From Marinobacter sp. (GTDB lineage: Bacteria; Pseudomonadota; Gammaproteobacteria; Pseudomonadales; Oleiphilaceae), in the NCBI GenBank assembly GCA_014359475.1, contig JACIZI010000010.1, positions 1-64,000 on the forward strand: a stretch of DNA of 64,000 nt, given 5' to 3'. Under the pieces are notes generated by a model. The model was not told the origin of the DNA. It ran no database searches and saw only the letters and a list, made by a program, of their open reading frames with translations. Made by a program: the position numbers and the translations under genes. Positions 1 through 9,621 of this stretch are shown here, in pieces. The number at the start of each line of letters is the position of its first letter. Position 1 is the stretch's first letter.

Positions 1-31
1 CGTTTTTTTTGGTCTTTGATAATGGAGTATG

Positions 32-132
32 GCTGGTTGTGGGGGTGGGGCCAGTTTTCTTCTGGTCGAGTAACTCGCTTCGCTCAAACATCCTCTTCCC
101 GGCAGAAAACCGGCCCCACCCCTACAACCGGC
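32..132. repeat. long imperfect inverted repeat downstream of putA
   Basis: The arms at 32-61 and 103-132 are reverse complements over 30 bases with about four mismatches, around a 41-base loop. The loop holds a short palindrome, CGAGTAACTCG. No gene is visible in 1-205, so the element lies in the region after the putA stop. It could be a transcription-end structure or a dispersed palindromic repeat. The minus-strand side lacks a clear T-run, so a simple terminator is not shown. Confidence 0.6.
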
Positions 133-205
133 CTGCGAATCAGATTCGTGGACCGCAAGAAGGGGCTCCCGCAGGCGTCCCTTTTTCCTTCAGGAATATT
201 CTTCC

Positions 206-3200
206 TCAGCCTTCCAGCTTTTCAACTCCCAGGGACAGCAACGATGCGTTTCCGCCGACTGCCGTGGTATTGATCGTCCGCGTTCTTTCCGTTGCGAACC
301 GCAGCAGATAGTGGGGGCCGCCAGCCTTGGGTCCGGTGCCAGATAAGCCTCGTCCGCCAAAGGGCTGCACACCCACCACCGCGCCGATCTGGTTACGGTT
401 GATGTAGGTGTTGCCCACTTTGACTCGTTGCTCGATATAGGCCGCCGTGGATTCACTGCGACTGTGAATACCGAGGGTCAGGCCATAGCCGGCACTGTTG
501 ATCTCGTCGATCACATCGTCCAGTTCTTCCGCCTCGTACCGCACAATGTGCAGGATCGGCCCGAAATGCTCGCCGTCCAGATCACCCATACCGGAGATAC
601 CGTAAGCGGATGGCGGGATAAAATAGCCGGCTTCGCAGGATGGCGGCATAGGTGCCCGCGCCACAAATCTGGCCTCCTTCTCCAGATCATCCAGGTGTTT
701 CTGTAGCCCCGCTTGGGCTGGCTCATCAATCACCGGCCCCACATCGGTACGATGCAATTCCGGGTCACCTACAGCCAGCTCCTGCATGGCGCCGGCCAGC
801 AGGGTTTCCATCCGGTCCGCTACGTCTTTCTGCAGATAAAGCACTCGCAAGGCGGAACAACGCTGGCCGGCACTGGCAAAGGCCGACTGGATAACATCCC
901 GCACCACCTGCTCCGGCAGGGCACTGCTGTCCACGATCATGGCGTTCTGGCCGCCGGTTTCAGCGATCAGGGGCACAATGGCACCCTCACGCTGAGCGAG
1001 GGTCTTGTTGAGTATGTGGGCCACCTGGGTGGATCCAGTGAAGACCACCCCGGCGATGCGGGGATCCGGGGTGAGCTTGCCACCCAGGGTTGCTCCATCA
1101 CCTGGCAACAGCTGGATGACCTCCGGCGGGAAGCCGGCTTCCAGCATTAGCTCCACGGCACGGTGCGCCACCAGACTGGTCTGTTCCGCAGGCTTGGCCA
1201 GCACCGTATTACCGGACACCAGCGCCGCCATGATCTGGCCGGTGAAAATGGCCAGCGGGAAGTTCCAGGGGCTGATACACAGGAACACACCGCGACCTTC
1301 CAGGTAGAGTTCATTGCTCTCGCCGGTCGGACCGGGCAGTGTCATGGCCTTGCCGAAGCGGAAACGACCCTGGATGGCGTAGTAACGGCAGAAATCCACC
1401 GCCTCGCGTACCTCGTCGATACCATCCTGCATGGTCTTGCCCGCCTCCCGGGCGCAGATGGCCATCAACTCTTCCATGTGGGCCTCCAGCAGGTCCGCGT
1501 ATGTTTCCAGGCAACGGGCGCGATCTTCCACCGGCTTATCGTTCCAGGCAGGGAAACCCTTGTGGGCGATTTCCAGCGCCTCCACCGCATGCCCCTCATT
1601 AGCCCATACCACATGGCCAACGGTTCGGGTCTGGTCGTGGGGTGCGCGGATCTCATGGCGTTCACCGTCACTGCGCCGGGCACCGTTGATCACAGGGCCG
1701 GCCTCCCAGTGACTCTGGCTCCAGCCCTCAAGCTGGGACAGCAGGGGCAAAAGCTGACTCTCCACGTGGATATTCATACCCCGGGAGTTGCGACGCTCCG
1801 CACCGTAGATATCGGTCGGCAGCGAGATGCGGTCATTCGCAAAGCTATCGTACTTCTGCAGCTCCTGAACCGGATTGCGTACCAGATCCTCAATGGGGGT
1901 TTCGGCATCCACCAGGCGGTGCACAAAGGAGGAGTTGGCCCCGTTTTCCAGCAGGCGGCGCACCAGATAGGGCAACAGATCCCTGTGGGCACCGACCGGC
2001 GCGTAAATGCGTACCGGGATGTCGTCGTGCTGCTCGAGAATGGTGTTGTACAGGGCATCCCCCATACCATGCAGGCGCTGGAACTCGAAACGACGGCCCT
2101 TGCCTTTCGCCATGGCCAGTACCGACGCCACGGTGTGAGCATTGTGGCTGGCCAGCTGTGGGTACAGGGAGCCCTCGGTGTAATCACTCAGCAGAAAGCG
2201 CAGGCAGGCCAGATAGGACGTATCCGTGGCTTCCTTGCGGGTAAACACCGGATAGCCATCCAGCCCCAGTTGCTGGCAGATCTTGATCTCTGTGTCCCAG
2301 TAAGCCCCTTTGACCAGACGAATGGGAATTTCATCCCCCTGCTCCTTACTCAGCTTGTTCAGCCAGCACAATACCGGCAGCGCGCGCTTGGAGTAGGCCT
2401 GGACCACCATGCCGAAGCCGCCCCAGCCTTTGGTGACGGGGTCCTGGTAGATCTTCTCGAACAGTTTCAGAGAAAGCTCCAGCCGGTCCATCTCTTCGGC
2501 ATCGATAGTGATAGATACGCCCTTGCTGCGAGCCGTCTTGAGCAGACTCACCAGAGTGTCCGCCAGTTCGGTCATGACCCGGTGTTCCTGGGCCACCTCG
2601 TAACGGGGGTGCAGAGCGGAAAGCTTGATGGAAATGGATGACGCGGGGGCCTTGCCACGGGGATAGGTATCGTTACCAACCGCATCAATAGCACGCAGGT
2701 AATCGCCCAGATAGCGGCGGGCATCCTCCTCGGTCAAGGCCGCCTCGCCCAGCATATCGAAGGAGTAGGAGTAACCCTTGTCCCGATATTCCCGGGCATT
2801 TTTCAATGCCTCGTCAATATCCCGGCCCAGCACAAACTGTTTACCCATAATCGCCATGGCTTGATACATGGCACTGCGGATCACCGGCTCACCGCTGCGC
2901 TTGACCAGGCGTTTCCATATACTGGAAGGGGAACCATCCAGCCGCTTGTCCATTTTGACCACCCGGCCGGTCAGCAGCAGTCCCCAGGTGGAGGCATTCA
3001 CCAGGGTGGATTCGCTGCGGCCAACGTGCTTTTTCCAGTCCGCATCGGACAACTTGTCCTGGATCAGGGCATCGGCAGTGTAGTTGTCGGGAATCCGCAT
3101 CAGGGCTTCCGCCAGACACATCAGCAGAATGCCCTCTTCCGTATCGAGGCTGTATTCCTGTAACAGGGCATCCACCATGTGGACGGAATCATCCTGCTTG

Positions 3201-3394
3201 CGTACCAGCTTGATCAGATTCGTGGCGGTGTCAGTGACCGCCCGGTATTCCGCTGCATCGCTCTGGGCCAGAGGGATCAATTCCCGGAGGTATTTCGCCT
3301 CATCTACCGCATAGTTACCAGTGATGCTGTCCCAGGTAGCCAATCGGGTCTGCTTCTGGAACGCTGGTTCCAGAACTTTGCTGGCCTGAAACAT
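206..3394 (-). CDS. putA: bifunctional proline dehydrogenase / glutamate semialdehyde dehydrogenase (PutA)
   Basis: This enzyme oxidises proline to glutamate in two steps, using FAD and then NAD, at the inner face of the membrane. The N-terminal half is a proline dehydrogenase barrel, with the family signature around YAPVGAHRDLLPYLVRRLLE. The C-terminal half is an aldehyde dehydrogenase with ISPWNFPLAIFTGQ, the glutamate of ETGG and the catalytic cysteine in GQRCSALR. At 1062 aa it is shorter than E. coli PutA (1320 aa) and starts directly in the catalytic part. It therefore lacks the ribbon-helix-helix DNA-binding domain and is probably not its own repressor. The ATG at 3394 is preferred over an in-frame upstream extension because AGAGGTG lies just before it and the extension is low-complexity. 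Confidence 0.95.
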   Translation of the reverse strand: MFQASKVLEPAFQKQTRLATWDSITGNYAVDEAKYLRELIPLAQSDAAEYRAVTDTATNLIKLVRKQDDSVHMVDALLQEYSLDTEEGILLMCLAEALMRIPDNYTADALIQDKLSDADWKKHVGRSESTLVNASTWGLLLTGRVVKMDKRLDGSPSSIWKRLVKRSGEPVIRSAMYQAMAIMGKQFVLGRDIDEALKNAREYRDKGYSYSFDMLGEAALTEEDARRYLGDYLRAIDAVGNDTYPRGKAPASSISIKLSALHPRYEVAQEHRVMTELADTLVSLLKTARSKGVSITIDAEEMDRLELSLKLFEKIYQDPVTKGWGGFGMVVQAYSKRALPVLCWLNKLSKEQGDEIPIRLVKGAYWDTEIKICQQLGLDGYPVFTRKEATDTSYLACLRFLLSDYTEGSLYPQLASHNAHTVASVLAMAKGKGRRFEFQRLHGMGDALYNTILEQHDDIPVRIYAPVGAHRDLLPYLVRRLLENGANSSFVHRLVDAETPIEDLVRNPVQELQKYDSFANDRISLPTDIYGAERRNSRGMNIHVESQLLPLLSQLEGWSQSHWEAGPVINGARRSDGERHEIRAPHDQTRTVGHVVWANEGHAVEALEIAHKGFPAWNDKPVEDRARCLETYADLLEAHMEELMAICAREAGKTMQDGIDEVREAVDFCRYYAIQGRFRFGKAMTLPGPTGESNELYLEGRGVFLCISPWNFPLAIFTGQIMAALVSGNTVLAKPAEQTSLVAHRAVELMLEAGFPPEVIQLLPGDGATLGGKLTPDPRIAGVVFTGSTQVAHILNKTLAQREGAIVPLIAETGGQNAMIVDSSALPEQVVRDVIQSAFASAGQRCSALRVLYLQKDVADRMETLLAGAMQELAVGDPELHRTDVGPVIDEPAQAGLQKHLDDLEKEARFVARAPMPPSCEAGYFIPPSAYGISGMGDLDGEHFGPILHIVRYEAEELDDVIDEINSAGYGLTLGIHSRSESTAAYIEQRVKVGNTYINRNQIGAVVGVQPFGGRGLSGTGPKAGGPHYLLRFATERTRTINTTAVGGNASLLSLGVEKLEG

Positions 3395-3597
3395 CGGGGC
3401 ACCTCTCGTTGTTGAGATGGGTGACAGTGAGGCAGGCGCAGGATCAGGCAGCGCAGATGGGCATGGGAGTCTTTCAGGTCCAGGTCCAGCTTCACCGCGC
3501 TGTGGGCCTATCTCGGTCCTCAAACTGCGAAACTAACCTGATTAATTAAAGCAGAGACTGGTACGCAATGCACATTTTGCAAACCGGCATCTCAGTT

Positions 3598-4227
3598 TTA
3601 CCCGCGGACCAACCCGGTAATCAGAGAAGCAACATCGGCGCTGACTTTTTCCAGGGACTGGCCGGCATCAATCCGGTGATAACGGTCAGGAGACTGCTCT
3701 GCCCGCCTGAGGTAGGTGTTACGTACTTGCTCGAAGAAAGCGACCGCCTCCTGCTCGAACCGGTCCAGCTCACCGCGCCGGCGGGCACGCTGCATGCCGG
3801 TCTCCACGGTAACATCCAGCAGAATGACATGGTCCGGGCGAACGCTGCCCTGTACCAGCTCTTCCAGCTGGGCTATACGCACCTCCGGCACACCCCGGCC
3901 ACCGCCCTGGTAGGCAAAGGTGGCATCGGTGAAGCGGTCGCACAGCACCCAGCGGCCCGCTTCCAGGGCCGGCAGGATCCGCGTGTGCAGATGCTGGGCC
4001 CGGGCAGCAAACATCAGCAGGAGCTCGGTGGTTTCGTGTACCGGTTCATCCCGGGGAGCGAGCAACAACTCCCGGATGGACTCGGCCATGGGGGTACCAC
4101 CCGGCTCCCGGGTGATCAGATGATCAACACCCAGCTCATCCAGAGTACGGGAGGCCACTTGCAACTGTGTGGATTTACCAACACCCTCGGTACCTTCAAA
4201 GGTGAGAAACCGTCCGCGCACAGGCAT
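3598..4227 (-). CDS. tmk: thymidylate kinase
   Basis: Phosphorylates dTMP to dTDP with ATP in the cytoplasm, an essential step of dTTP synthesis. The 209 aa protein opens with the P-loop GTEGVGKST at residues 12-20, followed by the TREPGGT substrate loop and the DRFTDATFAYQGGGRG region, all typical of bacterial Tmk. Its ATG overlaps the mltG stop by one base, so the two are translationally coupled. In Pseudomonas the next genes are normally holB and a pilZ gene. Here about 200 bases without a gene follow and then putA, so the block is broken at this point. Confidence 0.96.
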   Translation of the reverse strand: MPVRGRFLTFEGTEGVGKSTQLQVASRTLDELGVDHLITREPGGTPMAESIRELLLAPRDEPVHETTELLLMFAARAQHLHTRILPALEAGRWVLCDRFTDATFAYQGGGRGVPEVRIAQLEELVQGSVRPDHVILLDVTVETGMQRARRRGELDRFEQEAVAFFEQVRNTYLRRAEQSPDRYHRIDAGQSLEKVSADVASLITGLVRG

Positions 4228-5282
4228 CAGTCGGTTTCTCCTTCGCCCGGGGTCGCCGGGAAAGAACGGTAATCCGAACGGCGATTCAGCTGGAACTCCC
4301 TCACCGCCTTCTGGTGCTCCGCCAGGGTACTCGAGAACTTGTGGCTACCGTCGCCCCGGGCCACAAAATACAGGCTCTCGCCTGGCTCGGGATGAAGGCT
4401 GGCATGAATCGCTTCCCGGCCGGGCAACGCGATCGGGGTCGGCGGGAGACCATTGATCCGATAGGTGTTGTAGGGAGTATGGGTGCGCAAATCCCGGCTG
4501 CTGATCCGCCCCTTGAACTTCTCTCCCATCCCATAAATAACCGTGGGATCCGTCTGCAGGCGCATGCCCTTTTGCAACCGCCTGACAAACACACCGGCGA
4601 TTTCGCCACGCTCGTAGGGCACGCCGGTTTCACGCTCGATAATGGACGCCATGATCAGTGCCTCGTAGGGAGAGTCATAGGGCAGGCCCGCTGCGCGATT
4701 CTGCCATTCTCCCTCGAGGACAGCCTGCATCCGTTCGTACGCCTGGCGTAAAATATCCAGGTCCGAGTGCTGGCCGGTAAACAGATACGTATCCGGGAAG
4801 AACCTCCCCTCTGGGTGTTCACCCTTTGCACCCAGCGCTTCCATAATACGCCCGGCGCTCCAGTCACCGGTCACTTTTTTCAATCGTGCAGTATCCGCCA
4901 GGGCCTGGCGCATTTCGGCAAAGGTCCAGCCCTCGATAATCGTAATGCTCCAGCGTTTTACATCGCCACGCACCATCATCGTGAGCATTTGTCCCGGCGT
5001 CATGCCGTCGACAAACTCGTACTCGCCGGCCTTGATACGTGCATCGGCCGGATTCAGGCGCGCGTGCAGCCGCAACCACAGGCTATTGCCAACCAGCCCC
5101 CGGTCCGCAAGCGCAAAGGCCACCCGATTGAAACTGCGTCCCTCCGGCACCTCGAACAAAACCGGCTCTGCCAGCTCAACCGGTGCTTTCAGTGTCTGGA
5201 GACCCTGCCATGCCCAGAAGCCGACACCAATGGCGCATACCAGTGACAGGGCAAGCAGAGTAAAAATCAGGCGTTTGATCAA
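4227..5282 (-). CDS. mltG: endolytic murein transglycosylase MltG (YceG family)
   Basis: A membrane-anchored lytic transglycosylase that cleaves nascent peptidoglycan strands and limits their length. Residues 4-25 form a single membrane segment. The catalytic glutamate lies in SIIERETG near residue 220, followed by the conserved MRLQTDPTVIYG. The most likely start is the TTG at 5282: it overlaps the pabC stop as TTGA, has an AGGA upstream and gives 351 aa, close to E. coli MltG (340). An open frame continues upstream to 5402 but lies inside pabC. The pabC-mltG-tmk order is the usual one. Confidence 0.92.
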   Translation of the reverse strand: MIKRLIFTLLALSLVCAIGVGFWAWQGLQTLKAPVELAEPVLFEVPEGRSFNRVAFALADRGLVGNSLWLRLHARLNPADARIKAGEYEFVDGMTPGQMLTMMVRGDVKRWSITIIEGWTFAEMRQALADTARLKKVTGDWSAGRIMEALGAKGEHPEGRFFPDTYLFTGQHSDLDILRQAYERMQAVLEGEWQNRAAGLPYDSPYEALIMASIIERETGVPYERGEIAGVFVRRLQKGMRLQTDPTVIYGMGEKFKGRISSRDLRTHTPYNTYRINGLPPTPIALPGREAIHASLHPEPGESLYFVARGDGSHKFSSTLAEHQKAVREFQLNRRSDYRSFPATPGEGETD

Positions 5283-6109
5283 ACTGAAGGTCCTGTGAAA
5301 ATTCCGTGAGGTGCGATTGTGGCAAGATGCTCGCTGACAGGCAATTCCCTGCCGTCCATGCTGCGAACCGGCACAATTCCGGTAACACTGTTGGTCAGCC
5401 ACATCCCCTGCAGCCTGTCATGCCCGAGATCCGCCGCAGTAACCAGTCGCTGCTCGACCCGCGCTCCGTGCCTCCCCAGGCAGTCCAGCAGCTCCGCCCG
5501 CATGACACCGGCCACCGCCAGGCACTCCCTGGGTGGCGTAATCCAGGCTCCCCCACTCTTCACAAAAAGATTGGTGCGCGTGCCTTCAATCAGCCGGCCT
5601 CCGACATCCGGCATAATGCGCTCGAACTCACCAGGCCGCAGCTCGCGACTGGCCAGCACCTGCTGCATCCGCTCCAGGGATTTCATCCCCGCCATCGCCG
5701 GATGTACAACCAGCGGAATGGCACTGACCGATGCCCTGATGCCGTCGGGCTCCGGTGCCGGGGGCGCGGGATGAACCGAGAATATCAGACGGGGGTGAAC
5801 GGTTTCCGGTACCCGGTAGCCCCGGCCACCGGAACCCCGGGTGAGAATCAGCTTGAACACACAGACTTCACTGGGCAGGGCCAGCCGCTCAAGCGCTTGC
5901 TGCACTGCGGATTCAATCTCTGCCCGGGCGACAGGAATCCCCAGTCGGCCAGCATCTTCCAGCAGGCGACACAGGTGTCGCCCGAGCAGAAAAGGCTGTC
6001 CACAGTCAACACGGATGGTTTCAAACAGGCCATCCCCATAGCCAAGCCCACGGTCGCTGACGTCAATCACACCCGGGTCCGGCCAGATTACCTGTACCAC
6101 CTGACTCAA
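5279..6109 (-). CDS. pabC: aminodeoxychorismate lyase
   Basis: A PLP enzyme of fold type IV that releases pyruvate from 4-amino-4-deoxychorismate to give p-aminobenzoate for folate. The 276 aa protein has the GYGDGLFET segment near its N-terminus, the PLP lysine candidate in [10 protein letters not shown] and the C-terminal [10 protein letters not shown] loop, all typical of PabC. It overlaps fabF upstream by four bases (ATGA) and mltG downstream by four bases, so it belongs to one tightly coupled unit. Branched-chain aminotransferase or D-amino acid transaminase are related alternatives, but the neighbours favour PabC. Confidence 0.93.
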   Translation of the reverse strand: MSQVVQVIWPDPGVIDVSDRGLGYGDGLFETIRVDCGQPFLLGRHLCRLLEDAGRLGIPVARAEIESAVQQALERLALPSEVCVFKLILTRGSGGRGYRVPETVHPRLIFSVHPAPPAPEPDGIRASVSAIPLVVHPAMAGMKSLERMQQVLASRELRPGEFERIMPDVGGRLIEGTRTNLFVKSGGAWITPPRECLAVAGVMRAELLDCLGRHGARVEQRLVTAADLGHDRLQGMWLTNSVTGIVPVRSMDGRELPVSEHLATIAPHGIFTGPSV

Positions 6110-7353
6110 TCCCCGTAGCGGCGGAAGATGAGCGTTCCGTTGGTACCACCGAAGCCAAAGGAGTTGGACAAAGCGTACTCCAGATCCGCCTTGCGACTCT
6201 GGTTGGGCACAAAGTCCAGATCACACCCTGCATCGGGGTTATCCAGATTAATGGTCGGTGGCAGGACACCATCGCGCAGCGCCAGCAGCGAGAAAATGGC
6301 CTCCACGGCTCCGGCCGCACCCAGCAAATGGCCAGTCATGGACTTGGTACTGCTGATGGCCAGTGTTTCCGCCGCGGCACCAAACACCTGTTTGACCGCC
6401 GCCACTTCCGCCACATCGCCAACCTGTGTTGAGGTGCCATGGGCATTGATGTAATTCACTTGTTCCGGCTCCAGACCCGCATCCCGGAGTGCGTTGGCCA
6501 TTGCGCGGGCGGCCCCCTCGCCGGACCCAGGTGGCGCGGTAATATGGTGGGCATCGTCACTCATCCCGAAGCCGACCACTTCTCCAAGGATGTTGGCACC
6601 CCGGGCCTTCGCATGTTCAAGATCCTCGAGGACCAGTACGCCGGCACCGTCACTCAGCACAAAACCGTCCCGATCCCTGTCCCAGGGTCGACTGGCCTTT
6701 TCCGGTTCGTCGTTGCGGGACGACAGGGCACGGGCGGCGGAGAAGGCTGCCACACCGGACCGGGTAGTGGCCATTTCGGAACCGCCGGCCAGCATCACAT
6801 CCGCGTCGCCATAAGCGATGGTACGTGCGGCATAGCCAATATTGTGGGTACCGGTGGTGCAGGCGGTGGTGATGGCGATGTTGGGCCCACGAAAGCCGAA
6901 ACGGATGGCGGCATTACCTGCCAGCATGTTGATTACCGAAGCCGGCACGAAAAACGGAGACACCTTGCGGTGCCCGCCTTTTTCCATGGCAGCAATATTC
7001 TTCTCGATAAACTCCAGGCCACCGATGCCGGAACCCAGTGCCACACCGACCCGGTCACGATCCAGGTTGTCGTACTCTTCCAGAGCACTGTGCGCAACCG
7101 CTTCTTTTGCAGCCAGCAGGCCATACTGGATAAAGACGTCCAGCTTGCGGGCATCTTTCCGCGTAATAAACGGCTCGGTTTCCAGATCCAGGATGGCTCC
7201 GCCAATCCGGGTGCCATATTCCGAGGCATCAAAACGATCAATCATGCCGATGCCGCTGCGGCCGGCCTGAATGCCTTCCCATGAGGTGTCCACGCTATTG
7301 CCCAGCGGCGACAACATGCCCATCCCAGTAATCACAACACGTCTTTTAGACAT
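6106..7353 (-). CDS. fabF: beta-ketoacyl-ACP synthase II
   Basis: Elongating condensing enzyme of type II fatty-acid synthesis, joining malonyl-ACP to acyl-ACP. The Cys-His-His triad is visible: Cys165 in [10 protein letters not shown], one histidine in [11 protein letters not shown] and one in [13 protein letters not shown]. The ATG at 7353 gives 415 aa, matching FabF (412-415). A longer frame upstream would cover the acpP-fabF intergenic hairpin and is rejected. The gene follows acpP as in most gammaproteobacteria. Confidence 0.96.
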   Translation of the reverse strand: MSKRRVVITGMGMLSPLGNSVDTSWEGIQAGRSGIGMIDRFDASEYGTRIGGAILDLETEPFITRKDARKLDVFIQYGLLAAKEAVAHSALEEYDNLDRDRVGVALGSGIGGLEFIEKNIAAMEKGGHRKVSPFFVPASVINMLAGNAAIRFGFRGPNIAITTACTTGTHNIGYAARTIAYGDADVMLAGGSEMATTRSGVAAFSAARALSSRNDEPEKASRPWDRDRDGFVLSDGAGVLVLEDLEHAKARGANILGEVVGFGMSDDAHHITAPPGSGEGAARAMANALRDAGLEPEQVNYINAHGTSTQVGDVAEVAAVKQVFGAAAETLAISSTKSMTGHLLGAAGAVEAIFSLLALRDGVLPPTINLDNPDAGCDLDFVPNQSRKADLEYALSNSFGFGGTNGTLIFRRYGD

Positions 7354-7421
7354 AGCAACCAAACCCGGCTCTGTCCTGATCAGAATTACGTTTGCCCGGC
7401 GGGCTTTAAGGATCAGCCAAT

Positions 7422-7458
7422 AAAAAAGCCGTCCCTCGTTCAATGGCAAGGACGGCTT
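7422..7458 (-). terminator. terminator/attenuator between acpP and fabF
   Basis: On the minus strand a 9-base stem, AAGCCGTCC with GGACGGCTT, closes a loop of about 15 bases and runs straight into a T-run. It lies 28 bases after the acpP stop and about 70 bases before the fabF ATG. It probably makes acpP transcript far more abundant than fabF, with partial read-through. Confidence 0.8.
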
Positions 7459-7486
7459 CTGCCTGGCTTAAAGACCTGGCGGAGTA

Positions 7487-7720
7487 TCAGGTGTGAGCGA
7501 CGATGTAGTCGATCGCATCCTGCACACTGGCAAGCTTCTCGGCTTCTTCATCCGGAATCTCGGTCTCGAACTCTTCCTCGAGCGCCATAACCAGCTCAAC
7601 GGTGTCCAGTGAGTCAGCGCCAAGGTCCTCTACAAAAGAAGATGAGCTCTGGACTTCAGACTCCTTTACGCCCAGCTGTTCACAAACGATCTTCTTCACG
7701 CGCTCTTCAACTGTACTCAT
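7487..7720 (-). CDS. acpP: acyl carrier protein
   Basis: Small acidic carrier of acyl chains in fatty-acid synthesis. The 77 aa protein carries the phosphopantetheine attachment serine, Ser37, in [10 protein letters not shown], and has the acidic helix II typical of AcpP. The ATG at 7720 gives the standard family length; the extra upstream frame is not part of the family. It lies between fabG and fabF, and the hairpin downstream fits separate high-level expression. Confidence 0.98.
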   Translation of the reverse strand: MSTVEERVKKIVCEQLGVKESEVQSSSSFVEDLGADSLDTVELVMALEEEFETEIPDEEAEKLASVQDAIDYIVAHT

Positions 7721-7854
7721 AATGTCCTCACTTTTATAATTAACCAAGCAATCTTGCTGTGGCCAGTTTAGTTTAATCCCTACCAGCAAACAAGCAGGGT
7801 ACATACCTTGCAGTTACCTGCCGGTGGCCCGCAAAGCGCAGGCACGGCAACCGG

Positions 7855-8598
7855 TCAGGACATGTACATGCCACCATTCACGTGAATGGTTTCACCCGTC
7901 ACATAACCGGCTGCGTCCGAAGCCAGAAACGCCACCACAGCAGCGACTTCTTCCGGCGCACCCAGGCGCCCGGCGGGAATATTGGCCAGCATGGCTTCAC
8001 GCTGATCCTCACCCAGGGCGCGGGTCATATCCGTATCAATAAAGCCCGGGGCCACACAATTGGCGGTAATGCCCCGGTTCGACATTTCACTCGCCAGGCT
8101 ACGGGTAAAACCCTCAATACCCGCCTTGGCCGCACAGTAGTTGCCCTGCCCGGCATTCCCCATGCTGGCCACCACCGAACTGATACTGATCACCCGGCCC
8201 CAGCGAGCCTTGGCCATACCCCGCATCACCGCCTTGCTGGTCCGGTAAACGCTGCTCAGGTTGGTTTCGATCACCGCGGACCAGTCGTCTTCTTTGAGCC
8301 GCATTAACAGGTTATCCCGGGTGATACCTGCGTTGTTCACCAGAATCGCCGGCGCGCCCGCTTCTGCAGTAATCTGTTTCAGGCCCTGTTCAACGCTGTC
8401 CGGATCGGATACATCCATGACCAGACCAAAGCCGTTGTTACCCGCGTCCTTCAATGCAGCCGAAATACGGGCAGCTCCGTCTTCACTGGTGGCCGTACCG
8501 ACCACCGTAGCGCCATCTTCTGCCAGTTTTCGGGCAATGGCCTGGCCAATGCCACGGGTCGCCCCGGTAACCAGCGCAACTTTTCCTTCAAGAGACAT
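7855..8598 (-). CDS. fabG: 3-oxoacyl-ACP reductase
   Basis: NADPH-dependent short-chain dehydrogenase that reduces 3-oxoacyl-ACP in the elongation cycle. It has the cofactor motif TGATRGIG (residues 11-18), NNAG (88-91), a serine at about 141 and Tyr154-x3-Lys158. Its 247 aa is the normal FabG length. It sits between fabD (14 bases upstream) and acpP. Two other SDRs in the window are FabG-like, but this is the one in the fatty-acid synthesis cluster. Confidence 0.96.
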   Translation of the reverse strand: MSLEGKVALVTGATRGIGQAIARKLAEDGATVVGTATSEDGAARISAALKDAGNNGFGLVMDVSDPDSVEQGLKQITAEAGAPAILVNNAGITRDNLLMRLKEDDWSAVIETNLSSVYRTSKAVMRGMAKARWGRVISISSVVASMGNAGQGNYCAAKAGIEGFTRSLASEMSNRGITANCVAPGFIDTDMTRALGEDQREAMLANIPAGRLGAPEEVAAVVAFLASDAAGYVTGETIHVNGGMYMS

Positions 8599-8612
8599 AG
8601 GCTTCTCCGTTT

Positions 8613-9554
8613 TTACCGGGATGTGCCGAAAGCTTCCAGAGCGCTATTCAGCCCCTCCGGCGAGTCGATATGATGCACCGCAAGGTCGCGATCAATCCGC
8701 TTCATCAGTCCGGCAAGTACCTTACCGGGGCCACATTCCACAGCCACCTCAACCTGGCGACTCTGCAGTTCTTTCACGGTATCAGTCCAGAGCACCGGCG
8801 AATAAAGCTGGCGCACCAGGTTGGCTTTGATTTCGTCACTGTCCTGCACAGCTATGGCGCTGACATTCTGGATAACCGGGATGACAGCATCGTTAAAGCT
8901 TATCTCGTCCAGGGTTGCCGCCAGCTCTTTGGCCGCATCATTCATCAGGGCACAGTGAGAGGGGACGCTTACAGGCAACGGCATCGCCTTGCGGGCCCCT
9001 TTGTTTTTGCAGGCTTCAATGGCACGCTCAACGGCGGCGGCCTTGCCGGCAATCACTACCTGACCGGGTGCATTGAAATTGACCGCAGAGACCACTTCAC
9101 CCTGCTCTGCTTCCTGACAGGCGGCGATAACAGACTCATCGTCCAGGCCGATAATCGCCGCCATACGACCTTCACCGGCGGGCACCGCCTCCTGCATCAG
9201 TTCACCCCGCAGCCGCACCAGCCGGATGGCATCAAAGAAATTCAGACTTTCCGCCGCCACCAGAGCGCTGTATTCCCCCAGGCTGTGGCCCGCCATGCAA
9301 CCGGGCATGGACCCGCCGGACACCAGCCACTGTCGCCACAGGGCTACACTGGCCGTAAGCAAGGCAGGTTGTGTGATCTCGGTGCGCCCCAGCTCTTCGG
9401 CGGGGCCATTCTGGCACAACTTCCAGAGATCATAGCCCAGCTTGTCGGAGGCTTCTTTGAAGGTCTCACGGATGATGGACCAGTGCTCAACGGCACCGGC
9501 CAGCATTCCGACGGATTGGGATCCCTGTCCGGGAAAAACAAAGGCTGTGTTCAT
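8613..9554 (-). CDS. fabD: malonyl-CoA:ACP transacylase
   Basis: Moves malonyl groups from CoA to ACP to supply the chain-extension substrate. The 313 aa protein starts with FPGQGSQ, carries the nucleophile Ser91 in AGHSLGEYSAL and has the later VPSHCALM histidine segment. Family length is about 310. It is followed by fabG after 14 bases and preceded by plsX, the standard order. Confidence 0.97.
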   Translation of the reverse strand: MNTAFVFPGQGSQSVGMLAGAVEHWSIIRETFKEASDKLGYDLWKLCQNGPAEELGRTEITQPALLTASVALWRQWLVSGGSMPGCMAGHSLGEYSALVAAESLNFFDAIRLVRLRGELMQEAVPAGEGRMAAIIGLDDESVIAACQEAEQGEVVSAVNFNAPGQVVIAGKAAAVERAIEACKNKGARKAMPLPVSVPSHCALMNDAAKELAATLDEISFNDAVIPVIQNVSAIAVQDSDEIKANLVRQLYSPVLWTDTVKELQSRQVEVAVECGPGKVLAGLMKRIDRDLAVHHIDSPEGLNSALEAFGTSR

Positions 9555-9621
9555 GGGAAGAATCTTACCGTTTTGGGGCGTATGGAGCGATTAGCCAATA
9601 GTACACATTATAAGGCCATCA

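Noticed and set aside
1163-2641. 492-codon open frame on the plus strand
   Set aside because: It lies wholly antisense to putA, whose domains and motifs are certain. It has no family signature and arises from GC-rich codon bias.
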